The translations under genes were made by a program, and so were the position numbers. A stretch of DNA of 60,749 nucleotides, taken from NCBI GenBank assembly GCA_945860955.1, contig CAMATH010000040.1:1-60749 (forward strand). The letters run 5' to 3'. Source of the DNA: Planctomicrobium piriforme. GTDB taxonomy: Bacteria > Planctomycetota > Planctomycetia > Planctomycetales > Planctomycetaceae. Below are positions 54,068 through 60,749 of this stretch, one piece after another. The notes beneath the pieces are model-generated. The model made no database searches, was not told the DNA's origin, and worked only from the letters and a program-made list of their open reading frames with translations. Numbering within the stretch: position 1 is the stretch's first letter; each line of letters opens with the position of its first letter.

Positions 54068-54999
54068 GCGGTGGTGGAGGTGGCCTGTTCACACTCACGC
54101 TCGGCTACCGCCGTGCCCGCCGCATAACGCGGCGGAGCGAAGTCGAACAGATCAGTCGGATTATGGACAGGAATTTCATCGGAATCGGACAACGTGTTCC
54201 ACTGGAACTCCTCGGGAGAGAATCGACCTCCCGTGGTGGCCGGCTCAAATTCGCGTCGCGGTTCCGACTGATTCAGCGGCCGGTGGAGCAGTTCGAATGT
54301 TCCATCATTGTACTCGACGAGCGCCGTGCAACTTTCGACCCAGTCACCCGTGTTGTAATAGTCAATCCCGTTCACCCGAGAGATCTTCGGAGTGTGGATG
54401 TGACCGCAGATCACTCCGTCGCATCCCCGTTGAAGGGCATGCCGGGTGAGGACGTCTTCAAAGTTCCCGATGTAACTCGTCGCCTGCTTCACTTTCCGCT
54501 TGATCGCTCCCGACAGTGACCAGTAGCCGAATCCCAGCCGCCGGCGAACCGCGTTGAACACCACGTTGATTCCTAGTAACAGATTATAACCAATGTCTCC
54601 CAATTTGGAGAGCCACGGAGCGTGGGCCACCGCCGCGTCGAACATGTCCCCGTGTGTGACCAGCACCTTGCGCCGGTCGGCGGTCGTGTGAACAAACTCG
54701 TCGGCGAGTTGGATGCTGCCGAAGTTTTCAATGAATGACCGCAAGAATTCATCGTGATTCCCGGGCGTGTAATAGACGCGGGTGCCCCGCTTCATCAAAT
54801 CGACAATCCGCTTCAGCAGATACGTGTAGGTGTCGTTCCAGTACCAACCCCGCTGCAGTCTCCAGCCGTCAATGATGTCTCCCACCAGATACAGATGCTG
54901 TGGCTGCTGGTTCTTGAGGAACGCCAACAGGGCCTCGGCATGAGCGTACTTGCAGCCCAAATGAGCATCGCTGATGAAGACCGATCGAACGCCGTTCAT
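54064..54999 (-). CDS. Calcineurin-like phosphoesterase, PlcP/LpxH-like (proposed phospholipase C for lipid remodelling)
   Basis: A 311-residue metallophosphoesterase with all five motifs: D11-H13 (ISDAHLG), GDIIDGW (Asp41), GNHDE (80-84), THGDMFD (His116) and CGHIHTPKI (His200, His202). The COG2908 family includes UDP-2,3-diacylglucosamine hydrolase (LpxH) and the PlcP phospholipase C of Sinorhizobium, which releases diacylglycerol from phospholipids when phosphate is scarce. Operon position directly before btaA, the enzyme that consumes diacylglycerol, favours the PlcP role. ATG 54999 is used. The C-terminus carries a Pro/Ser/Glu-rich tail. I cannot exclude a role in lipid A synthesis. Confidence 0.75.
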   Translation of the reverse strand: MNGVRSVFISDAHLGCKYAHAEALLAFLKNQQPQHLYLVGDIIDGWRLQRGWYWNDTYTYLLKRIVDLMKRGTRVYYTPGNHDEFLRSFIENFGSIQLADEFVHTTADRRKVLVTHGDMFDAAVAHAPWLSKLGDIGYNLLLGINVVFNAVRRRLGFGYWSLSGAIKRKVKQATSYIGNFEDVLTRHALQRGCDGVICGHIHTPKISRVNGIDYYNTGDWVESCTALVEYNDGTFELLHRPLNQSEPRREFEPATTGGRFSPEEFQWNTLSDSDEIPVHNPTDLFDFAPPRYAAGTAVAERECEQATSTTA

Positions 55000-55219
55000 G
55001 GGGATTCCTGTGGGATTCAAGCTTGGCAACTGGTCGCGCCGGGTATCACTCGCGGCGAAGTCGCTTTGGTTTCCCTCCATTGGAAATTCGATCCTTCCCA
55101 GTGCGACGCCAGAGATGTTACGTCAAGGCCATGAAGGGTTTGTGTTGTTCCCGAGAAATGATCGACAATTCGAATGTTCACCCCGGAGTCGCCTCGGATC
55201 ACCACGCTGCTCTCCGCAT

Positions 55220-56695
55220 TCAAGTCGAACCACTCGAAACTCGTGGGACGGCGACGTCAGGGGCGCTTGTCGCCCGGACGGGAGCCCCACCGTCTCCCGA
55301 CGAAACCACTCCCGGATCGCGGAGTGCCAATTCCTGCACCTCCACCCGACGCACTCGCGTCGCTTCCGCATCGAGAACAACCAGTTCGTGCCGACCCAGT
55401 CGAATCTTCTCCCCGGGAACCGGAATGTGCCCCAGGAGTTCGACCATCAACCCCCCCGCGGTATCCGACGTGATATCCGCCGGGATCTCCACATGGCATT
55501 GCGCCACCAGATCGTCGAGTCCACACAACGCGTCGACCAGAAACCGACCCTTCGACCGGCGGATGATCATCGGCAGTTCGCGATCGAATTCATCCTGAAT
55601 CGGTCCCACGACTTGTTCGAGTACGTTTTCAAACGTCACCATCCCCGACACCGTGCCGTATTCATCGACCACCATCGCCACATGCGTCCGATTCTTCTGG
55701 AATTCGCGGAGCAACACGTCGAGGGGCATCGTCTCGGGAAAGAAGGGCAGTTTGCGAACGATTTCGGTCAGACTGGGCAACGATTTGCCCGTATGGATGA
55801 TGGACAACAGATCCTTCGCATGCACCATCCCCACCACCCGATCGAGGTCGCCGTCACACAACGGGAATCGCGTGTACTGCGAGTCGGCGATAATCGAGAT
55901 GTTCTCCTGCATCGCTCGACGATTATTCAGGTACACGATGTCGCGTCGCGGGACCATCACCTGCCGGGTGACTTTGTCTTCCAGGTCCAGCACGTTCTCC
56001 ATCATCAACCGTTCGCCGCGTGTCACCTCTCCGCCGGCGGCCGACTCGGCCAGAATCAACCGCAGTTCCTCTTCCGAGTGGAGCTGTTCATGGCTCCCGG
56101 TGATGCGAACGCCAATCGCTCGCAACATCAGATTGCTGGAAGCGTGCAGCACCCAGATAAACGGCCACAACAGCTTGTAAAAAATCGCCAGCGGGAACGA
56201 AACCGCGAGCGTGGTCGACTGCGCCGCCCGAATCGCCATGATTTTCGGCACCTGCTCACCCAAAGAAATGTGCAGGAACGTGATCAGCATGAATGCCAGC
56301 GGGATCGTGACATACGGGGCGACCCCGTCCCAGTGCAGCCAGTGGAAGAGTGGCTCCAGAAGGCTCCGCGCGACCGACTCGCCGGCCCATCCCAGTCCCA
56401 GACTGGCGAGCGTGATTCCCAACTGGCACGCCGACAGATAGGCGTCCAGTCGGTTCAAAACATTCTTTGCGATCGACGCTGCCCAGGAACCTTGCCGCGC
56501 CAACTGTTCGATTTGACTGAGGCGGACTTTGACCAGTGCGAACTCGGCGGCGACGAAAAAGCCGTTGGCGAAAACCAAAACGGCCACCAGCAGCAGTTGG
56601 AGCAACGTGGTCACGGCCGATGGGTTGGCCGCAGCCACTTCCTCGGCAGCCAGCGGGAGGCCGAGCGCGTACGCCGACAAAAGGATCGGGGACAT
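55220..56695 (-). CDS. CNNM/CorC-type hemolysin-family membrane protein (DUF21, CBS pair, CorC_HlyC)
   Basis: A 491-residue protein: four helices of the DUF21/CNNM domain (VLVFANGFFVAAEFALVKVR, SACQLGITLASLGLGWAGE, HISLGEQVPKIMAIR are typical), a CBS pair in the middle (QVMVPRRDIVYLN, GMVHAKDLLSIIH, VVDEYGTVSGMVTFENVLEQ), and a C-terminal CorC_HlyC transporter-associated domain. Family members transport or sense Mg2+ and related cations; the old hemolysin name is historical. ATG 56695 is used; a GTG 18 nt upstream is less likely. The C-terminal about 30 residues are Ser/Gly/Val-rich. Divergent from the zinc-ribbon gene. Confidence 0.9.
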   Translation of the reverse strand: MSPILLSAYALGLPLAAEEVAAANPSAVTTLLQLLLVAVLVFANGFFVAAEFALVKVRLSQIEQLARQGSWAASIAKNVLNRLDAYLSACQLGITLASLGLGWAGESVARSLLEPLFHWLHWDGVAPYVTIPLAFMLITFLHISLGEQVPKIMAIRAAQSTTLAVSFPLAIFYKLLWPFIWVLHASSNLMLRAIGVRITGSHEQLHSEEELRLILAESAAGGEVTRGERLMMENVLDLEDKVTRQVMVPRRDIVYLNNRRAMQENISIIADSQYTRFPLCDGDLDRVVGMVHAKDLLSIIHTGKSLPSLTEIVRKLPFFPETMPLDVLLREFQKNRTHVAMVVDEYGTVSGMVTFENVLEQVVGPIQDEFDRELPMIIRRSKGRFLVDALCGLDDLVAQCHVEIPADITSDTAGGLMVELLGHIPVPGEKIRLGRHELVVLDAEATRVRRVEVQELALRDPGVVSSGDGGAPVRATSAPDVAVPRVSSGST

Positions 56696-56954
56696 TGTTG
56701 GGGTGTCCGACACGGGGAATCCCCCCGGTGGACCTTGGACCTTTCGATCATGGACGTTGCACCTGTCCGTAGTGAACAGGCGATTGGGAACTTGCTCCCA
56801 TTGTCTCTCGCGAACGGGCGCAAAGCAACCCGGTTCACGGACAGGGAGCGTGACTCAGCCGAAGGAGTTGCTACACTGAGGGGGCGCGACGGGCTTCGTC
56901 TCCTGGTGTACCGCCGTCCGATTCGCGTTCTGCCGCTCCTTCAAAAACACGCCC

Positions 56955-58259
56955 ATGCCGGTCAAAGTCCGCTGTCCAGGTTGCCGCAAGGTGTTGACCG
57001 CCCCTGATGCCGCCCGAGGCAAGGCGCTCAAATGTCCAGAGTGCGAAACCAAGGTGCGTGTTCCCGAGGAGGGGGGAGTCGATGCGGGCTCGTCGGGCAA
57101 AGGGACGGCAAAGCCGAAGCCCAAGGCGAAAACCATTGAGGACGACGAAGACCTGCTATCAAAACTCGACGTTTCGAAAGCGGTCGACACCGGGGCGAGC
57201 ATGTGCCCCAAGTGTGGTGCCGAGATCCCCGAGGGGGACGAAGAATGTCCGAAATGCGGTGTTGACCCGACAACGGGGCAACTGAGCAAGGCGGCGAAAC
57301 GCCGGAAGAGCTTCAAGGGGGTCGACCCGAAGGAGTTCTTCAAGGTCGTCTGGAGCGATTCGTGGCGGTTCAGCATGGAGAATTTCGTCACCATCATGTT
57401 GACGATGTTCTACCAGTTGTTTTTCCTGTCGTTACAGGGGTGCTGCTCCTTTATGGTGCAGTGGTGTTCCGACACTCCCCCCAAGGCCTTCTGGGCCTTT
57501 TTGGGGGTTTTGTCGTCGCTGGCGTACCCGGGCTGGATCTGGCATCTGAATGTCGAAACGATCAAGTTGACGACCGTCAAAAAGTCGTCGATGAAGGATG
57601 TGAAGTTCGACATGTTCACGGCGTTCGCGCTGGGGATCAAAGTCTACGTCTGGATCTTGTCGCACATCTGGATGCCGTTCGGGCTGTTGTGCCTGCCGAT
57701 CTCTCTGATCCACTTCGCGATGCCGGTCTCGGGAAAAGCGTGGCTGGCCCCGTTCACCATGAAGATGTCGTTGAAGCACTTTGGCGCGGTCGCGTACTAC
57801 TGGGTCATTCGCTTCGTGATCACCCTGGTGGCGTCGATCGCGCCACTCATCGTGGTGGCGATCTACTTCAAGCCAATCACGGAGGCGATGGAGCAGGCGA
57901 ACTACAAAGACATCGAGACTTTGGTTTGGATTCTGGTCAGTATCGCCGTTATCACCTGTGCATTCCTCTCCTCGTTCATGGAAGTCTTCATGGCGCGGGT
58001 CAATGGCCTGATCGCCTTCTACTTCCGTGACACGCTCGAACTGCAAACGGTGGTCGCGGAGAAGAAGTACGTCAAGAAACAGGTCAAGCTCGACAAATTC
58101 GGGAACCCCATCAAGTCGCCCCTGGCGGTCTGGGGCCCGGTCGTGTTCGCGCTGATTGGCGTCCTGCTGGCGGGGAACGTGATCTGCTACTACGCGACTG
58201 GAAAACAACACTTCCTGATGCCGGATTCCTGGGCGCGGGGATTGGGCATTCTCGACTAG
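56955..58259 (+). CDS. Zinc-ribbon multi-helix membrane protein
   Basis: A 434-residue protein with two N-terminal zinc ribbons: C7-C10/C27-C30 (CPGC...CPEC) and C84-C87/C98-C101 (CPKC...CPKC), joined by a Lys/Pro/Asp-rich linker. The remaining about 320 residues carry five or six membrane helices (FWAFLGVLSSLAYPGWIW, FVITLVASIAPLIVVAIYF, and a final VVFALIGVLLAGNVICYY). Zinc-finger-plus-membrane proteins are numerous in planctomycetes but none is characterised. Twenty-four base pairs separate it from tatC, so they are probably one operon. Confidence 0.75.
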   Translation: MPVKVRCPGCRKVLTAPDAARGKALKCPECETKVRVPEEGGVDAGSSGKGTAKPKPKAKTIEDDEDLLSKLDVSKAVDTGASMCPKCGAEIPEGDEECPKCGVDPTTGQLSKAAKRRKSFKGVDPKEFFKVVWSDSWRFSMENFVTIMLTMFYQLFFLSLQGCCSFMVQWCSDTPPKAFWAFLGVLSSLAYPGWIWHLNVETIKLTTVKKSSMKDVKFDMFTAFALGIKVYVWILSHIWMPFGLLCLPISLIHFAMPVSGKAWLAPFTMKMSLKHFGAVAYYWVIRFVITLVASIAPLIVVAIYFKPITEAMEQANYKDIETLVWILVSIAVITCAFLSSFMEVFMARVNGLIAFYFRDTLELQTVVAEKKYVKKQVKLDKFGNPIKSPLAVWGPVVFALIGVLLAGNVICYYATGKQHFLMPDSWARGLGILD

Positions 58260-58283
58260 CACACACTTTCGACAGGACGCGTC

Positions 58284-59363
58284 ATGGCGGAAAAAGATCT
58301 GTTCGACGACTCGACGATGACCTTCGGCGAGCATCTGGAGGCGCTGCGCTCGCACCTCTGGAAGGCGATCATCGGATGGCTGATCGCCACGGTCGCGGCT
58401 TTCTGGCTCTCGAAGCCAGTGATCATCGAAATCCAGCGCCCGGTGATTGGGGCGATGGAGACGGTCTTCATGCAGACCGGAAAGAAGATGGAAGTTGTCG
58501 ATCCCGACATTGTTCAAGAGGTTGGCAATGTGGGGGTCATCGACAAAATCAAGAGCTGGTTCTCGGGAGAAAAACCGGCGGAGGCGGTCCAGCCAACCCC
58601 TCCTGCGGTCGACCCCAACATGCAGTTGGAATTCGACGCGCTGGATGTGCTGCGCTCGTTGCACACGTCCGATCCCGAACGGTATGCCGCCGTTCCCGAC
58701 GACGCTCCACCCGCACCGGTCAAAATCTCGCTGGTCGACACGGAGTTTGGAAAACTGATTTCGGGGATCCGCTATGACTCGCTCCGCCCTCGAACGGACG
58801 GTGTCGACGAGGCGTTCATGATCTACCTGAAGGTTTCGCTGGTGGTTGGCTTCGTCCTCGCCAGCCCGTGGATCTTCTACCAACTGTGGTGCTTTGTCGC
58901 CGCCGGACTGTATCCCACCGAGCGAAAGTACGTCTACCGCTTCATGCCGTTGTCGATTGGGTTGTTCCTCGTCGGGGGGGCGTTTTGCTTCTATGTCGTG
59001 ATTCCCTACGTGTTGAAGTTTCTGTTCCAGTTCAATGTCGAACTGCAGATGCGACCGGAAATCAAGATCGGCACCTGGATCATGTTCGCGCTGGTGGTCA
59101 CCTTGATGTTCGGCCTGAGTTTCCAGTTGCCCCTGGTCATGCTGGTTCTCGACAAGATCGGCCTGGTACCCGCCCGGCTGTTCCGCGAACATCGGCGGTG
59201 GGCGATTCTTGCCATCGCGTTTCTGTCGATGGTGCTGACCCCGGCCGACCCGGTGAGCATGATGGCGATGATGATTCCCCTGCTGATTCTGTACGAATTC
59301 GGAATCCTCATGTGCGGGCGTGGTTCCGGAAAGACCAGCCCGTTCGAAATTCAATCCGCCTGA
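58284..59363 (+). CDS. tatC: Twin-arginine translocase subunit TatC with a large first periplasmic loop
   Basis: A 359-residue TatC; the usual length is about 240-260. The N-terminus (FGEHLEALRSHLWKAI) and the later family blocks FMIYLKVSLV, ASPWIFYQLWCFVAAGLYPTERK and FQLPLVMLVL are well kept, including the Glu in ERK that binds the twin-arginine signal. The extra about 110 residues lie between helix 1 and helix 2 (about 63-172): Lys/Pro/Asp-rich, with no membrane helix, thus periplasmic. TatA/TatB are not in the window. A LarA-like gene follows 40 bp downstream. The insert may form a lid over the periplasmic cap of the receptor; that is inference. Confidence 0.92.
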   Translation: MAEKDLFDDSTMTFGEHLEALRSHLWKAIIGWLIATVAAFWLSKPVIIEIQRPVIGAMETVFMQTGKKMEVVDPDIVQEVGNVGVIDKIKSWFSGEKPAEAVQPTPPAVDPNMQLEFDALDVLRSLHTSDPERYAAVPDDAPPAPVKISLVDTEFGKLISGIRYDSLRPRTDGVDEAFMIYLKVSLVVGFVLASPWIFYQLWCFVAAGLYPTERKYVYRFMPLSIGLFLVGGAFCFYVVIPYVLKFLFQFNVELQMRPEIKIGTWIMFALVVTLMFGLSFQLPLVMLVLDKIGLVPARLFREHRRWAILAIAFLSMVLTPADPVSMMAMMIPLLILYEFGILMCGRGSGKTSPFEIQSA

Positions 59364-59403
59364 CCTCACTCTTGCTTCCGGGTCTCTCCGCCACGTGAAT
59401 TCG

Positions 59404-60714
59404 ATGCTCCCCGACGACTCGAGCGGCCCGCGGATTCTTCCTCCAGAACCGCGAGATCCGCTCACCGACGAAGCGGTCCGTTCCTGGATCGAACACAACC
59501 TGCCGACGGCCGACTTCGCCGGCCGTCGGGTTCTGGTGATCATCCCGGACGCTACCCGGACCGCGCCCCTCCCCTTGCTTTTTAGCGCAATTCACGCCCG
59601 CCTGGCACCGGTGGTGCGGAAGCTCGATGTGCTGGTCGCGCTGGGGACACATCCGCCACTGGAACAACAACAGATCTGCCAGTTGCTGGGATTCACCGTC
59701 GAGGACCGCGAACGCCTCTATCCCAACGTCGGATTGTTCAACCACGCATGGGACAACCCCGATCGACTCACGCTGCTGGGAAACCTGACGTCGGCTGAGA
59801 CACGGGAGATTTCCGCAGGACTGCTCAGCGAAGAAGTCCCCGTGAAAATCAACTCGCGGATCGCCGACTACGAAACACTGCTCGTGGTCGGACCGGTCTT
59901 TCCACACGAAGTGGTCGGGTTCTCCGGTGGCAACAAGTACTTCTTCCCGGGAATCGCCGGCCCGGAAATCCTGAACTTTTTCCACTGGCTCGGGGCGCTC
60001 ATCACCAACGCGTCGATCATCGGCGTCCAGCGGACGCCGGTCCGCCAGGTGGTCGACCGGGCCGCGTCCCTCATTCCCAACGAACGCCGCTGTCTGGCGT
60101 TTGTCGTGTCGCCCAAGGCCGAGATTTACGACCTGTTCTACGGAACCCCCGAGTCCGCCTGGGCGGGGGCCGCCGAACTTTCTTCGCGGGTTCATATCAC
60201 CCGCGCGACTCGGCCATTCGAGCAAGTGTTGTCCTGCGCCCCCCCGATGTACGACGAACTGTGGGTCGCGGGCAAGTGCATGTACAAGCTGGAGCCGATT
60301 GTCGCGGACGGTGGCGAGTTGATCATCTACGCGCCCCATCTTCACGAGATCTCGGTGACGCATGGCGGGCTGATCCGCGAAGTGGGCTATCATTGTCGCG
60401 ACTATTTTCTCAGGCAGTGGGAGCGGTTTGGCCACATCCCGCGAGGGGTTCTCGCCCATTCGACCCATGTCTTCGGGCAGGGGACCTATTCGGCGATCGA
60501 CCGGGTCGAACAGGGCCGGGTCCGTGTGACGCTGGCGACCGGGTTGCCCGAGGCGCTCTGTCGGGAGATCAATCTGGGCTATCGGGATCCAAATAGCATT
60601 GACATCGAATCGTTCGCCAATCGCGAGCAGGACGGGGTATTGCTGGTCCGCAAGGCGGGGGAAATGCTGTATCGACTGAAACACAACACTCAACCAATCC
60701 AGGAGACACCATGA
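59404..60714 (+). CDS. LarA-like lactate racemase domain protein
   Basis: A 436-residue protein of the DUF2088/LarA family. LarA racemises D- and L-lactate (relatives act on other 2-hydroxyacids) with a nickel-pincer nucleotide. Key residues match: PDATR (49-53), the His in LGTHPPL (His83), FPHEVVGFSGGNKYFFPG with His168 and Lys178, which would carry the pincer cofactor. LarB, LarC and LarE, which make that cofactor, are not here; they may be elsewhere. ATG 59404 is used; GTG 59395 adds three residues. The stop overlaps the start of the next gene (ATGA). Confidence 0.85.
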   Translation: MLPDDSSGPRILPPEPRDPLTDEAVRSWIEHNLPTADFAGRRVLVIIPDATRTAPLPLLFSAIHARLAPVVRKLDVLVALGTHPPLEQQQICQLLGFTVEDRERLYPNVGLFNHAWDNPDRLTLLGNLTSAETREISAGLLSEEVPVKINSRIADYETLLVVGPVFPHEVVGFSGGNKYFFPGIAGPEILNFFHWLGALITNASIIGVQRTPVRQVVDRAASLIPNERRCLAFVVSPKAEIYDLFYGTPESAWAGAAELSSRVHITRATRPFEQVLSCAPPMYDELWVAGKCMYKLEPIVADGGELIIYAPHLHEISVTHGGLIREVGYHCRDYFLRQWERFGHIPRGVLAHSTHVFGQGTYSAIDRVEQGRVRVTLATGLPEALCREINLGYRDPNSIDIESFANREQDGVLLVRKAGEMLYRLKHNTQPIQETP

Positions 60715-60749
60715 CCACCCCTCCCGCAGCGACCAATCGCGAAGATCTC
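60711..60749 (+). CDS. Start of an unidentified gene, cut by the window end
   Basis: ATG 60711 overlaps the stop of the LarA-like gene by 4 nt and an open frame of 13 codons (MTTPPAATNREDL) runs to the last base. Coupling suggests a function linked to the LarA-like protein; nothing else can be said. Confidence 0.6.
   Translation, partial: MTTPPAATNREDL

Noticed and set aside
55000-55219. A PhoB box upstream of the PlcP-like/btaA/btaB operon
   Set aside because: CTTCATG and CTTGACG near 55127 (minus strand) look a little like Pho half-sites, but the spacing is 9 and not 11 bp. I do not claim it.
54974-57007. A 677-codon open frame on the plus strand
   Set aside because: It is antisense to the CorC-type gene, which has clear family motifs. 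The predicted product is His/Arg/Gln-rich without any recognisable fold.
57432-59543. A 703-codon open frame on the minus strand
   Set aside because: It lies antisense to the zinc-ribbon and tatC genes. Its Asp/Arg/His/Gln-rich composition is what the complement of GC-rich coding DNA gives, with no domain.

Overview
The window looks like chromosomal DNA of a member of the Planctomycetota. The evidence is the GC-rich sequence, two DUF1559 proteins with type IV prepilin-like N-termini, a sigma factor translationally coupled to a giant VIT/VWA/TPR protein, Gfo/Idh and BamB-like PQQ-propeller proteins, a methyltransferase with a PKMT regulatory domain, Sulfotransf_3-type and MlrC-type enzymes, and a TatC with a large periplasmic insertion. 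I see no tRNA, rRNA, CRISPR array, integrase or intact insertion sequence. Genus or species cannot be given from this alone.

Layout. 1-9.6 kb holds plus-strand metabolic and transport genes: an M81/MlrC peptidase, a SEC-C/TPR protein, an Nramp-like transporter, an AlkD-like protein, a membrane protein coupled to a TiaS-like protein and a ModE-like regulator, then a DUF1559 protein facing a small hypothetical. 9.8-14.2 kb holds a TPR lipoprotein, a 0.77 kb non-coding block of palindromic and inverted repeats, a long CvpA-like protein and, divergently, RsmH. 14.3-15.7 kb holds a textbook sigma-54 promoter, a DUF4114 protein with a PEP-CTERM/VPLPA-like C-terminus, and a terminator. 15.8-22.2 kb is a methyltransferase / DUF4280 PAAR-like / VgrG block with no other contractile-system genes. 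22.2-25.0 kb has two membrane-associated hypotheticals and two long stretches with no convincing gene.

25.0-35.6 kb holds an ECF sigma factor whose frame is broken at a run of nine C, overlapping by 4 nt a single 3325-residue gene that joins an anti-sigma-like cytoplasmic end, a membrane segment, FecR-like, VIT and VWA domains, and about 1700 residues of TPR-like repeats. 35.6-40.8 kb holds two paralogous membrane proteins, a phosphodiesterase-superfamily protein with altered metal ligands, a second ECF sigma factor with a strong terminator, a small gene with a perfect Shine-Dalgarno sequence, and a second DUF1559 protein. 41-44.3 kb holds an LplT/Aas-like MFS fusion, MogA and SufE. 44.4-50.7 kb is a minus-strand series: ribokinase, EttA, a PQQ-propeller protein and two Gfo/Idh proteins.

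50.9-55.0 kb holds a sulfotransferase converging on a three-gene operon, metallophosphoesterase-btaA-btaB. It reads as a complete route for replacing phospholipid by the phosphorus-free betaine lipid DGTS: a PlcP-like enzyme would release diacylglycerol, and BtaA and BtaB would build the betaine head group. This is the most coherent biological system in the window. 55.2-60.7 kb holds a CNNM/CorC-type membrane protein, then a plus-strand run of a zinc-ribbon membrane protein, TatC, a LarA-like racemase-domain protein, and the first 13 codons of another gene.
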